The position numbers and the translations under genes are program-made. Under the pieces are notes generated by a model, which saw nothing but the letters and a program-made list of their open reading frames with translations, was not told the origin of the DNA and made no database searches. This document shows, in pieces, positions 11,787 to 23,450 of a DNA stretch of 64,000 bases. Source of the stretch: Heterodera schachtii (lineage: Eukaryota; Nematoda; Chromadorea; Rhabditida; Heteroderidae); assembly GCA_023374025.1 (NCBI GenBank), contig SIJG01000058.1:552903-616902 (forward strand), in the 5' to 3' direction. How positions within the stretch are numbered: the first letter of the stretch is position 1; each line of letters opens with the position of its first letter.

Positions 11787-12270
11787 TAGGGCTGCTAATT
11801 TTATGTAAGAAAATTTGCGAATTATGTAAATAAAATATGTATAAAAAATGCTAAAATATGTATGAAATATGTACAAAAACCCCCAAATATGTACTAAAAT
11901 ATGTAAATAAAATTTTTTTAAATGGATATTTTTGGAAAAAAATTCTTTGTCAAAAGTAAAATAGGCACAAAATGCCATAAAAATGAAAAAATAGGCTTAG
12001 AATTACCCTTTAGTACTTCAAAAATTAATTTTTGATATATTATTTTTTGAAAAAAAATTCGATTTTTTGAGGATACATTTTCAAAAAAAATTTTTAAATT
12101 TTTCACAAAAAATTTCTATAAATTCTCGAAAATCCCAAAATATGTAAAAATATGTAAATAAAATTCCCAACTTTTGTTCGCAAACACAAAAAAGAAAGTG
12201 TTTTTCCCACTAATTAGGCTATGGAGAATCCAGGAAAAAAATATGTATTTACATAAAATTAGCAGCCCTA
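11787..12270. mobile_element. Small non-autonomous hAT-like element (MITE), ATATGTA-rich
   Basis: The terminal inverted repeats are perfect over about 22 bp, starting TAGGGCTGCTAATTTTATG on each strand. GTAATTAA is duplicated at 11779-11786 and 12271-12278, a perfect 8-bp target duplication. The 484-bp interior is built from degenerate copies of AAATATGTA/CTAAAATATG and has no coding potential; the open frames of about 60 codons on the minus strand here are composition artefacts. Perfect TIRs and TSD suggest relatively recent insertion. A decayed relative with similar repeats is at about 2533-2878. Confidence 0.9.
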
Positions 12271-12278
12271 GTAATTAA
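12271..12278. repeat. Right 8-bp target site duplication (GTAATTAA)
   Basis: Exact match to 11779-11786. It overlaps the end of the chromodomain-like minus-strand frame, so the insertion lies at the edge of that frame. Confidence 0.85.
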
Positions 12279-12382
12279 TTAAAATCTTCTTTTCTTTTGA
12301 TAATATTTTCAATCGTGTAGCTCTCTGTTATGGCCGCATTGTCTTTGTTGCCGCCAATATTCGTTTTGGTTTTATTTTTTTT
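12275..12382 (-). pseudogene. Possible chromodomain N-terminal fragment
   Basis: The minus-strand frame starts right after a TAG that also reads as an acceptor (GGTAG) and ends at a TAA in the target duplication of the 11787-12270 element. Its residues include TNIGGNKDNAAITESYTIEN, then IIKRKEDF. The YTIENIIKRK portion fits the first strand of a chromodomain (Y-x-V/I-E-x-I then basic residues), as in HP1-like proteins and chromovirus integrases. The rest of the domain (the KW.GY part) is absent. G+C is raised across about 60 bp. This is a short match by eye and may be coincidence. Confidence 0.25.
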
Positions 12383-12608
12383 CTACCTTTATTTTTAAAA
12401 ATTTCTTAATGTGCCAATTTTAAACATAAAGAAATTTTAAACTAAAATTTTATATTTTCTGTAAGTATTAATTTTAATGCAAAGATTGGAACATTTCAAA
12501 TAATTTATTCGTTGCTAATTTATATTACTTTTCACAATTTATTTCTTAACTTTCTTTAAAAATCATTATATATAAATTATTTTTAATATTTCATCAATGA
12601 ATATTTAA

Positions 12609-12707
12609 ACATTAATCTTGCTGCATTGGATTTTACTGGAGGAGATTCATCTCAATGAATATCTGCATGAGTTCATTGGCAATCTAGCACAGACATATTT
12701 TCTTTAA
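12609..12707 (+). other. GC-raised exon-like island
   Basis: About 80 bp of raised G+C. The plus frame reads LHWILLEEIHLNEYLHEFIG, then NLAQTYFL and a stop, an amphipathic-looking segment. There is no clear acceptor. On the minus strand a small piece between CATGCAG and CTCCA|GTAAAA has splice-like borders instead. No family is recognised. Confidence 0.2.
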
Positions 12708-12724
12708 AATTTATCTGAATTTTT

Positions 12725-12752
12725 ATTTAATGCTGATCAGCTAGGAGTTTCT
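12725..12752 (+). repeat. Dispersed repeat ATTTAATGCTGATCAG, partner at 56363
   Basis: ATTTAATGCTGATCAG followed by a diverged CTAGG and AGTTTCT; the copy at 56363-56391 has TTAAA instead. Confidence 0.5.
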
Positions 12753-13229
12753 TAATTAATTAACGATTAATTTTTCCTTTATAGTTTTATTGATTAATTT
12801 TGAGGGTTAATTATTAATGTTTTAGGTGACTAACTCAACATTTTTAAAATAACAGAATATTTTTTTAATGTCTTAATCCGGGATAAATAAATTTTCAAAG
12901 TCATTAGACAAAATTTTTTTAAGAATAATCAAATTATAACTTTACTTTTAATAATTTATTAATTTTTATTTTAGTCTAAATCAATTTAACTCCTTTTGGT
13001 ATAATAATTAAATCAATTCAAGTACTAAATATTTGTATTTTCATTTAAATTATGTTTTTTGTCTTGAATTAAACATTATGCTTGTTTGAATTATTTATTA
13101 TTTTTAATTTTGTTTATTATATTAGCGTCGTAAATTAATTTAGGTAAACCTCTGTTTATTAAAAAAACCAAAATTAAAAAAAGGAGACAAAAAAACAAAT
13201 ATAAAAAACAAGAACTATGTTATGCCATA

Positions 13230-13245
13230 TTTTTGGCGCCAAAAA
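13230..13245. promoter_or_regulatory. 16-bp perfect palindrome TTTTTGGCGCCAAAAA
   Basis: Self-complementary over 16 bp and containing TTTGGCGCCAAA, which fits the palindromic E2F/DP consensus (TTTSSCGC on both strands). No gene is visible next to it. A GGCGCC core is unlikely by chance at this composition. Function is inferred only. Confidence 0.35.
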
Positions 13246-15236
13246 TGGGTCACAATTTTTGGTATTTATATCAATCATATTACAAATTTAGAAAAAAAAG
13301 AATTATTTAATTTATTAACCTAATTTTATAACAAATTAACAAAAGTTATTGTTGTAAATCTTAATATTATGAAATACATTTATTTTTTTTAATAAAAAAA
13401 AATTACATTAAACATTAATAAACAGAAAAAACATTCTCAATCATATTTATTTTATTTTAATAATTGATTGACTTAAATTATTTAAAAATTTAGAAAGAAA
13501 TCTAAAATTTACATGAATATTTTTTTTTTGATTTATATAGAATTTCTTTTTGAATAATTTTTTTAATAGTTAATTTTAAAATTAATTATTCATTTTAATA
13601 AAAAAAATATTAAAAAAATTGTTAAAAATTATGAAAAACATTAATAATTTAAAATAAAAATTTTTATACACAAAACAAAAAATAATTTAGGTAGCCCAAA
13701 AATATCAAAATGCGTAATTTTTAATTAGAATAATTATAAAATAATGAAAAAAATCGACGCATATAATTAAAAAATAATAATATTTAACAAAAATATTACT
13801 TCTTGAAAAAATGATAATAAGTTTAATGGAAATTTTAGTTTTCAACTTTACAAATTGATGAAAAGTATCAAGTAAAAATTATTTTTGACTATAATTATAA
13901 ATTTAAAAAATTATTACATCTAAAAACCGTTAGCTATAAAAATTTTATTATTAAAATACAAAGTAATAAATGCATAAAAAAACTAGTTACAAATAACCGG
14001 AACAGATCACATGATTAATAAAAATTAAAAGTGAAAAATACATAATACAAATGCTAATATTAACAAAAAAATTATTTTAATTCTTAAATGATAAAAAATA
14101 GAATCTTTGTAAAATTACCTATTGAGGATGGTAAGTCTAAAAAGCACTCTCCAAAAAGATCAATTTCTCGTGGAATTCTAGCATTTGATTTTAATAAATA
14201 ATAAAATTATATCAAAAATATTGTTCTAATTTATTTGGCGCAAATGTTTACATATTTAAGCTTTATCCAATATAATTTTATAAATCTAAAAATCATATTA
14301 GTAAATTAAAAAATGCTTAATAAAAAAATTAATTAGAAAACGCTTTAAAAAATCCAAATATTGAATAAAATATTAAATAACATACTGTAGATTGATCAAT
14401 TTTAAAATTGCCTAAGAATGAATAATTTATTTTGCACTTAAAGAAGAATTTGATGTTAATTTGTTTGATATTTTTTGTCTTATATGTATGAAGAATTTTT
14501 TGGTAAATATTGGAAATAGATTCAAAGTCATAAATAATTTACCACTCTCCAATCCAAATCAATATTTTAAAAGAAATCAAATTAATAGGCATGAAAAAAA
14601 GATATATTCAAATTAAATAAAAATTATTAGTAATAATAAATGAATATCTTTATTTGATATTTTTATACAGAAGCAACAAAATAAATTACTTAAAGAACAC
14701 ATATATATTAAAAGAAATAATTGGTATGGAAAGTTTCCAAAAGAGAAGTAATAAAAAAAAGAAATAAGGCTACACAATCTGGAATGGTCAAGATTTTTTA
14801 TTGTTTACTTGATGTTATAATAAAATTCGCTTTACAAATATTTTTAAAGAATTTAATCATTTGGTATAATTATTTTACAAATTCTTGTTGGCCTCAATCA
14901 CTTTTTCTATATTATCTATAAATATTTTCTCATTTGGTTTTAAATTTTATACTTAATTCATTTTTACCTATAAATGAAATGTAATTTTTTGGATTTAATT
15001 TTATTTCCTTAATATTTTCTCGTTCGGGAGAATTTTTCTAAAATCATTAATCGGTTCCCTCTTTAATTCAATATTTTGTAAATTTTTTAAATTATTTAAA
15101 TGTTGAATTTATAATAAAATATAACTTAATTATTGTTGTATAAACGCAATAACCTTTATGGTATAAAAGTAAAGCTGTATAAATATTAAAATGAGATTAT
15201 TATTATTTGTTTATTTCATTCAATTTTTTAATTAAT

Positions 15237-15292
15237 AATTAATTTACACTTCATTAAATGCTATAATTAATTTACACTTCATTAAATGTATT
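15237..15292 (+). repeat. Two tandem 28-bp units
   Basis: AATTAATTTACACTTCATTA followed by AATGCTAT, then a second copy ending AATGTATT. Simple tandem duplication. Confidence 0.75.
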
Positions 15293-16006
15293 ATTTGGTC
15301 ATTTGTTATATTCTAGATTTGTGGTACGAAAAATTTACCGTTCTAGTTCCAGACTCACTTATGTAGCCTTTATATTTATTTTGGTTTATTTCAATCAAAT
15401 TACAATAATTTTGATTGATGTCTATATTTTGATTAATAATCTTATGAGTATTGCATTTTGTCATGCATAATAATAAATTTTTTTTTTAATTTTAATGAAA
15501 TATTTGAATTTATTGGAATATTTAATGTGTAAATATTGTGATAATTAGTATTCTCTTCTTTATCACTCTTGCACGTAAACACCGATGAATAGAAATGGCT
15601 AAAATTTGAATATTTATTTTAATTCTTATAAGTTATTTCTATCGCATTTTCATTTTTTTGGTAATTTGTGCTCATTATTTTACTCATTTTGATTTGTAAA
15701 AAAATATTCCTATTAACTTTTTAATTTTTTGCTAGTAAAATTTTAAGAATGTTATATAAAAATTTTAAAGTGTTAACAAATATCAAAAAAAAAATCATAT
15801 GATTTCTTTTCGTTCATTTTGTTTTTATTAAAAAAAATAATTAATTTTTACTTTATTAACATTATTATTTATTGTTCAATTTTAAAAATAGTGCTTAATT
15901 CTGGTTCTATCTTTTTATACAAAATATTTTTTAAACCTAGTTGCATAAAATGGTCATTTTAGACAAAATCCTTCTAAGTAAATGCAAGAAAAATTTTCAA
16001 ATCTCA

Positions 16007-16026
16007 CCGGCAATGTGCACCGCCGG
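16007..16026 (-). repeat. Short diverged GC hairpin copy, inverted (copy F)
   Basis: The reverse complement reads CCGGCGGTGCACATTGCCGG and is followed on the minus strand by TGAGATTTGAAAATTTTT, resembling the hairpin tail of the other copies. The loop side is shortened. Confidence 0.5.
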
Positions 16027-16862
16027 CGCCACAAAAACTCCTTATTTTTTCTTAAAAAATTAAAATCATATTTATTCTATTATTTTGTTTTTAAAGCAAT
16101 TATTTCAAATAAGCAAATTAAAAAAGGCATTAAGAACGTTTTTAATACAAAAACAAAGACAAAAATAACCAATGATTATCCAATAATAAAATTTATATTT
16201 TATAAAAATTAAATTAAAAATGATAAAAAACAGCTAATTTTATTATTCAGTTCGGAGATGTCAGTTCAAAAAATTGAAAATGTCTTTTTACACTTGCAGC
16301 TTTGCAAAATTTTAAATTTATTTATATTCAAAAATCGAAATAATTCAAAAATAATTACATATAAAAATATTTAATAAAAAAAATTTACATAAATTAATAA
16401 AAAAAAAATTATATATTAATAATCAGTCATAAAAAATGCATTCCTATAAAAATTTCAAAGACAGACCCATCTCATCATGAAGTATTTAATTTAATAATTC
16501 AACGATATAAGATCCATAAAAGTAAACTTAATTAAAAATAAAAAAGTCATTAACAATTATAATAAAACGAATAAAATTTAATTTATCCTTACGAAACGAT
16601 CGAAATCATAATTGTGGTCCGGTCGGTTTTCCCAACATGATAGTAAAATAATAATAAATTTTTACTCTAGTAATAAAATAAACGACAAAAAATAACTGAA
16701 ATTAATTATTAATGATTTTTTTTTTATAAATATGGTTATAATCCCAGACTATTATGCATATAGTGAATAGTAATTTATAAAATCATATATATTAAAAAAA
16801 CATGAATTATTTCAGATTTTTGGAAGGATTTTTTCCGATCTTATGAATTTTTAAAAAAAGTT

Positions 16863-17025
16863 AACGTATCATTTTGTGTCACTTATTTTATAAAAAATTG
16901 GTGAATATTGATGACCAAAAAGGAAACATTTTGCGCATTTTTCATTGCTTTGCACAATTTCAAACAATTTAGTCAATTCGAAATTCTAAAAACTTAAATT
17001 GAACGTATCATTTTGTGTCACACTG
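16863..17025 (-). mobile_element. Tc1/mariner-like terminal region with paired 20-bp repeats
   Basis: The 20-mer AACGTATCATTTTGTGTCAC occurs at 16863-16882 and again at 17002-17021. Read from 17025 on the minus strand the outer copy begins CAGTGTGACACAAAATG, directly preceded by TA. That is the usual CAGT start of Tc1/mariner ends beside a TA target. Two direct copies within one end resemble the IR/DR arrangement of some Tc1-like elements. No opposite end and no transposase were found, so one end of a broken element is the safest reading. Confidence 0.45.
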
Positions 17026-17339
17026 TAAGTGATCTAGATTTTAAAAGTGAAAATTCTGAGTTAAATAATTTTGCTCTTATTAGGGATGGGAATTGAAGTC
17101 ACAAAAAAGCACCAAAAATTTGACTAAAAAGTCGTGAAAAACCAACAAATACCATTTTTTAAATAATTATAAAATAGCATTTATAAAAACATTGCCTAAT
17201 ACAAAATTTGACATAATAAACAGCAGTGCAAATAAGACATAATTGGGAAGATTTTAAAGTCAACGTGCTAAGTCGATCAAAAAAAAAACTCAGTGATTAA
17301 TAAAAGTAAATAAATAAATTTAATATTCGATTCAAAAAA

Positions 17340-17660
17340 TCACGGTGCCGTCCGTTTAACCCTAAATAAACACTGAACCCTCCCAGCAAAGGGAATGAAT
17401 TTTTTGCCTATTTTACATTTTGTGTTCAATCTGTAAAAGGAGATGTTAAAGCGTGTTGATGGATTAAAAATTGAAAATAGTTTCGGATCTGTTTGGCCAT
17501 AAACAATTTTATACGAAACAATTTTATACGCCATGAACAGATCGAACAGCTTTCGACTATTTTCAAGTGTTGGCAGTTGTAGTTATTCTAAACGATTATG
17601 GTATGGAATTGGTGGAAGGCTGCATTTAAAAATACCCGTTTGGTGAAATATTTTTGACAT
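17340..17660 (-). pseudogene. LINE (non-LTR retrotransposon) ORF2 C-terminal fragment, with in-frame stop
   Basis: On the minus strand one frame runs from 17660 to the stop at 17340, broken by a single TAA at about 17585. The residues follow the region just after the reverse-transcriptase domain of Jockey/CR1/RTE-type ORF2 proteins: PYHNRLE, then LQLPTLENSRKLFDLFMAYK, then a DP..F....PSTR segment, a basic RLNTKCK stretch and FIPFAGRV. In such proteins this region reads Y..RL..L.LP(T/S)LE.RR..FDL...YKI, then a conserved TR, then F..RV near the C-terminus. G+C is well above the surroundings, as expected of decayed coding sequence. Upstream RT motifs and the 3' tail are not recognisable, so this is a 5'-truncated dead copy. 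The assignment rests on motif memory, not a search. Confidence 0.6.
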
Positions 17661-19701
17661 TTTTAGATTTTTCGGAAATTGTAAGTTGTTATTAATGTTT
17701 TTACTCCTAAATCCCTAATTTTAAATAACGAATGATTTTTTATTAAAATATTTGATAAATTTAATTATAAGAATACGTTGATATATTCTTTTTACATTCT
17801 TATCAAGAACATTTCCATTTAATTAAAATATTCATTTTATTATTGTTCATTTTTCGTAATTTGACAGTTAATTTAGTATTTTATTTTATTTATCTCAGCT
17901 TTTCTTCAATGCTCTGTTTAACTAAGCTTTATCTAAAAAATTTTTTTAATGCCTTAATTATTAAAATTTTAGAATATATTTATAATTTTAATATTTTATA
18001 AAGAAATTCAATGTATTTAATTATTTTTCGAATTTATCAAGATATTTATTCTTTTTGCATTTTAATTTTATTTTTATGCTCTTATTATTTAAATTTTCTT
18101 TTCTTTTTAAATTTACTTTTTTTTTAATTTAAATATTCAGCTTTTACATCGTAAATTATTTATATTTGGGATAAAATTATTGTTTTTATTATAAATCTTG
18201 ACTAAAAGTCGTTTTTTGAGATAGTTGATATGTTTATTTGATAATTATTAACATTATTTGCACAGTTATAATTTTGTTTTAAATTTATATACAATAAAAT
18301 AAAAATTTGGTTGAAATTGAAGCAAGTTATCAATTTATGTTTATATATATTTTTAATCAGATTGAGCTCTATAATTATTCATTAATGGCTTAATTTATAT
18401 TTTATTTCAATAAGATTTCTTATTATTTATTTATTTTATATTATTTTTTATCTTTTAATAAATATATAAAATATTCTTCATTTTCGTTTTAATTGTTTTC
18501 AATAATTATTTCGCCACATTTAATAAAATCTTAAATTTACATTGTTTTTTTGATTCTATTTACTATAATATTTTAATTATAATGAATTAAGATTTTTCAT
18601 AATTAATTTAATGCTTTTTGTCGAGTTTTATTATTAATTAGTTCGAATCATTCAGGCAAATTTTCATAATTAAGTTATATAATTAATTTTATAATTAATT
18701 TCTTAATAATTTAGTAATTCATTAGACATTGAAATTAATTATCATCAATTTATTTTTAAAATTGCGATTTATTTATTCTATGGATATCCTTTTATTTTTA
18801 TAATATATCATGCTTATGACTTGGTCAAGTCCTCCATGAGCATTGCTTCTATAGCATTTATACATTTATATTCTACGGAATTTATCTAAATTTGTTTTTC
18901 TTTATTGTCATAGGCGGTATTTTTTTTTTTATAAAATTGAACATAAGATTTATGAATTAAAATTTAATATTTGGTTGTTTTTGGTAATTTTTTATTTGTA
19001 AATTTTTAGCAATTTTTTTTTTTGAAAATTTATTTGTATAGTATAAATACCTTTTTGATAATAAATAATTTAATGTTCTTATTAATTCATAAATAGAAAA
19101 ATTGGAGAAGAAAAAGCAATCGAACACAACAATAAAATTGACAAATTTAGCATAAAAAGAACAAAATTTGCATATTTGAGGAAAGAAAATAATTGAAAAA
19201 ACAATGCGAATATGATGAAATACATACAAATATTATCGCAAAAATTAAAACAAAGATTAACTATTTATAAACAATTACTATATATTTACCAGAGAGTTAT
19301 TAAATTATTAATGCTAAAAAATTTTAAATCTCATATAATATAATAGAATTCAAGCTTATAAACCAACCAAATTAATCGGATAGCTGACCAGAATATTTTA
19401 AACAATTAATAAATTATTTTTGAAAAACTAAAAAAAATTACTAAAAGGTAATTAGATTTAAATAAATAAAGCTATATTTTTATCTTCATGAATTAGGGAA
19501 CAGGTTAAGAAATTATAATTTTAAAACAGAACGGATATAATTATGAATTTAAATTAAGAATTAATTTATATTAAAGAAAATATAAAAATGAGATTCAAAA
19601 AACAAAACAACAAAAAAAAATTTTAACCGTTTTCTGCCGAAAAATTACCATTTTTTACCATTTTGGTCTCCATTTTTCAAAAATATGGTAAAAATGGGGG
19701 T
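17661..19701. other. Gene-poor stretch, T-rich then A-rich
   Basis: T-rich to about 18950, then A-rich. The 90-codon minus frame at 18957-19229 has the composition expected of T-rich sequence (Phe, Tyr, Ile, Lys) and no recognised motif. Nothing else supported. Confidence 0.55.
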
Positions 19702-19727
19702 CCGGCGGTGCCAATAGGCGCCGCCGG
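19702..19727. repeat. GC hairpin with AATA loop (copy B), outside any recognised transposon
   Basis: CCGGCGGTGCC-AATA-GGCGCCGCCGG: the 11-bp stem is intact with one wobble, and the loop differs by one base from copy A. The preceding GGGGGT and following GGAAAATTTTTT match other copies. I find no flanking TIRs or target duplication, so this is a separate insertion or a remnant. Confidence 0.7.
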
Positions 19728-21427
19728 GAAAATTTTTTTTAGTATTTTAATGTAACATGCCGTACAATTATTTGAATAAAACAAAAATAATAAAACTATT
19801 AAAAAATTTATATTAATTATCAAAGTTTTTTTCATTTTTAATATAAAACAAAGAATCTTTAACAAATATATTTTAAAATCTTAATTAAAAATATTTAAAT
19901 TTAAAAATTTTATATAATCTAGCTTTTATATAAAATAATAAAAAAACTTATAAGAGCAAAATTTCTATTGTCACGGAAATAAATTACCTACTTAACATCT
20001 GCATTTAAATAAATATTTTATATCAGAAATTTAATTGAAACTTTATTAATCTTTATTTTTTTCTTAAGAAATTTTCAGAATTTTTTTTTATTTTTTAAGA
20101 TGTAACTGGATCCGCAAAGGTATGGAAGGAAGCAGGTTAGAATTTAATTGGTTTTGTTCAAATTCTAAGCAATTTTAAGCTACCTTTTATACTACGATTT
20201 AAATAATTATTTTAATTTTACTCATTTTTTAAATTTAATACGAATTGATTTGATTTAAAAAACATATTTTGATATCACATGAATGCAAAGAATTGTTTTG
20301 CACTTTTTGCTCAAATCCATTTTAATATAACTTTGCATTTTTCATTTGATCTAAAGAACAAAAATAAATAAAAAATTATATAAGGAAGATGATTTGAATT
20401 TTTTATTATAATTACTTTCTTGATTATTTAAGTAAATCCCAAATATGTAAATAAATTTTATAAGAATAGCTTTTTCTTTAATTAACATTTAAAATATTTT
20501 TTTAATATATAGTACTTTAATCTTTTCTAGGTCAACTTTAAATTAATTATTATGAAGATTATTTTAATCATTCTTTAATTAAAAATTTTATCATTATTAC
20601 TATTATTTTTATTATAATCTTCTTATGACTATAATTTGTTGACAAATATATGTAGTTTAATTAATTTAATTTTGGTAAACAAGTTTGTTTAATTATATTT
20701 TCTTGTCAGCCACCCTTCTCAACATTGAGAGACGATGAATGAAATTTAAATTTTTTATAATTAAAAATAAATTATTTATTTTTTTAATAATATGATAAAA
20801 TAATTAAATTGTTTAAAATTGCATATCTTTCGATTATAAGCTTTATTTTTATACTCAAAATATATTCATAAAATATTCTTTAAAATCGAATTTTTGAAAT
20901 ATTTTCGTTTCTTTTGAGATTTATATGGAGTCAGTTAGTTATCTTATGCAACTTTGTTAATTCGAGTAGTTTTTTGAATATTTTTCGCATCCTTTATTGA
21001 AATACTAAGTCATTTCATAGAATTGTTTATCAAAATTTATCATTATCTTTTTACGTTGTAAATATATAATAATTTTAAATTAAATAAACAAAAAAACATT
21101 TACTTTCGTAAAAATGAAACATTAAAAATTAATATTGTATTTAATTATTTACTATCACATAATCTTTTTCAGCAAAAAAAGTCCTTGACTCATGTCATTT
21201 TTATGCTTTTTTCAAATTTTCTTGTTATTATAATTCCAATTGCAGTATTTCTTTTGATAATTCCTTTAAATATTTTTTAATTTATTAGAGAAAGAGAATT
21301 ATATTTTATTTTGATTCAGACTTATCTGAATTGGGTCATAATCTTTAAAACTAAAATATGAAAATTTTAATATCTTTCGTGACAAATTATTAGAATAATG
21401 AATATTTTTTATCTCTTCCTAATTTAT

Positions 21428-21464
21428 GTCGGGAACCGAGAACCGAGACACTCGCACAGCTCTA
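21428..21464 (-). mobile_element. Solitary hAT-style end (TAGAGCTGTGCGAGTG)
   Basis: On the minus strand this starts TAGAGCTGTGCGAGTGTCTC and leads into CGGTTCTCGGTTCCCGAC. It is clearly related to the end at 45841-45871 (TAGGGCTGTGTGAGAGTCTC). No partner end was found. Confidence 0.5.
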
Positions 21465-22079
21465 AGGTAAGTGACGAAACATCAAGGAGAGCGAAAAAAA
21501 GATTTATGCAAAAAGCATGAAATACTTTTATATCATTGTGCAATCAAAAAGTATTAAAAAAGAGCCTTTTTTGTTTATTGAGTTTTTTTTCAAAAATCAA
21601 GCTTTTCAGAAATATACTTTTAACAAAATAATAAATATATAAATTAATTAGTGAAATTAATTTTTTTTAAGTGAATAAATTCAAGTTTTTTTATTTTTAT
21701 GTAGTTAAATATTAAATCTTTTTCAAAAATTTTCAAATTTTTTTTATTTCTTTTGTGCAAAAATTGCTTTTTTTAAAAAATGAAATGATTTTTGAAAATA
21801 TTTTTTGTTCAATTCAGAAAATAGTATTTTTTGCAAGTGCATTTATCTATTCTAGAATTCGTTATGACTAATTACTATTTAACAATAATACTGATTAATG
21901 AATTTATTATTTGTTTCTTTCAAAATATGTTCACCATAATATTTAATATGTAGAAATGGACCAAATTGTTTTTTCTAAAATTTATTAAGTATTTTTTCCG
22001 AATGCTTCTTTTCCTATTGCACTAAAATCGATACTTTTTAAAATTTCCTGCGATAAATTTTATCATTCTTCCTTTATAT

Positions 22080-22146
22080 TAGGGTTCGAGCCACGTGGGG
22101 CGGGGGGGGGGGCTTTTCATAATTTTGCCACCGCGGGGGCGGGGGT
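22080..22146 (+). mobile_element. Solitary hAT-style end followed by G runs
   Basis: TAGGGTTCGAGCCACGTGGG is followed by an 11-G run and then by CCGCGGGGGCGGGGG. The YARNG start and GC-rich subterminal tract match the style of the 7991-9239 element, but no opposite end or target duplication is visible. The G runs could form a quadruplex. Confidence 0.4.
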
Positions 22147-22602
22147 TTGCTTTGAATTAGCTCCAAAAAATCTCACAAAAAAAAATTATTTTTTTATGAA
22201 TGATTTCTTTGGCTCCACACTTTTATTCGTTGATCGCCTCGATTCTATTTATTTTAACATAAATTGCACAGATTTTGACTAAAAAATAACCAAATTTAGG
22301 GATTTTTGGGCAATTTTTTAAGAAAAATAGGTTTTTTTTTGATAATATGAAATTTAAATCGAAATTATATTTTTTATAGTTTTTCTTTGCATTTTAATTT
22401 AAATATTTTTTAAAAGATTAAAAATTAAATTGTCATTGATTATTTTTAACCTTGAGGTTTTTCATGAAAAATGTTCCAACATTGTCGAGTTCAGTTTTGG
22501 TTTTAATTACAATATTTAAACCAATTTAATATTTTATAATGTTACCATATTACTTTACTTTTTTCTTGTTCACTTCATAAACAATTAATATAATATTATA
22601 AA

Positions 22603-22758
22603 ATGAATCATGATCGTATGACCAGCTTCATGAATTCTTGTTCGGACTTTAGACTTGACGTTTTAAATCGTTCAAAATTATTTAAATTTTTTTATTTTTG
22701 TATTTTAATTTATTATTTTAATGAAATAATTAGATGGAGAAATATTGGAATAAATTAA
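22603..22758 (+). CDS. Candidate small coding frame, 51 codons, unknown
   Basis: ATG at 22603 is preceded by AATATTATAAA. The frame begins MNHDRMTSFMNSCSDFRLDV in a GC-raised patch (to about 22660), then becomes Phe/Tyr/Ile-rich as composition returns to background. It may be a first exon ending near 22665 or a chance frame. It lies 300 bp upstream of the 23060 element. No family is recognised. Confidence 0.2.
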   Translation: MNHDRMTSFMNSCSDFRLDVLNRSKLFKFFYFCILIYYFNEIIRWRNIGIN

Positions 22759-23051
22759 TATTTTCTTATTTATCTCTGCTATTGAGTTGAAACGCTGGTT
22801 TGTGTGCCTGCATTCATCAAAGTTTATTTATTTTATTGAGTGTTGCATTCCGAAACTAATCAAATTTTTATTTCTTATTTATATAATTTAATTTCTATAA
22901 TTATTTTTGCTTATTTGATATTTATTTAAAAATATGCATCTATAATTTTCTCAATCATTTATTTTTGTATTTTTAATTATTATTATTATTATTAGAAAGG
23001 GTCTCGGTCGTTTAACAGAACCGAAATCAAAAACTGGCTAAAATTCAGTTC

Positions 23052-23059
23052 ATTTCAAC
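23052..23059. repeat. Left 8-bp target site duplication (ATTTCAAC)
   Basis: Exact match to 24110-24117 on the other side of the hAT-like element. Confidence 0.85.
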
Positions 23060-23450
23060 CAGGGCTGCACGAAAACTTAAAAAAAAAAATTTCGTATACG
23101 AAAACGAAACGAAAAAAGGCATTCGGTACGAAAACGAAACACGAAACGAAAAATAAAATTTTGAAAACCGAAAACGAAAACGAAACGAAAAAAATTTTGC
23201 CGGACGAAAACGAAACACGAAAACGAAAAAATAACCGTTTTCGTACGAAACGAAACGAAAAAACCGAAAATTTTTTGAACTTATTTCACTCATAACTAAG
23301 AAACATAAAACTTTAAAATATTATATTTTTCACCTCCCATTATCCATTTTAAACAATTTTGGGAAAGAAATTATCAAACGGGATTGAAAACAGATTTTTT
23401 TACATTTTTTGCGGCGCATTTTTCCAAAAAACTTTGGGGAAGTGCGCGGA

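Larger units (their letters stand above)
12753..15981. other. Gene-poor stretch with an A-rich domain at 13.13-14.72 kb
   Basis: Contains the 13230 palindrome and the 15237 tandem pair. From 13130 to about 14720 A greatly exceeds T on this strand; before and after, T predominates. No coding evidence: the 66-codon frame at 14721 has background composition. Confidence 0.55.

Noticed and set aside
17085..17718. hAT element bounded by TTAGGGATGGG and AAATCCCTAA
   Set aside because: Only about 8 bp of inverted match and no 8-bp target duplication; it would also cut through the LINE relic without a clear border.
18957..19229. 90-codon minus frame rich in Phe, Ile and Lys
   Set aside because: Composition equals background T-rich DNA; no motif, no splice context.
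23045..23293. 82-codon Phe/Arg/Ser-rich minus frame (and similar at 23841-24120)
   Set aside because: Translation of the degenerate CGAAAAC repeat; not a protein-coding pattern.
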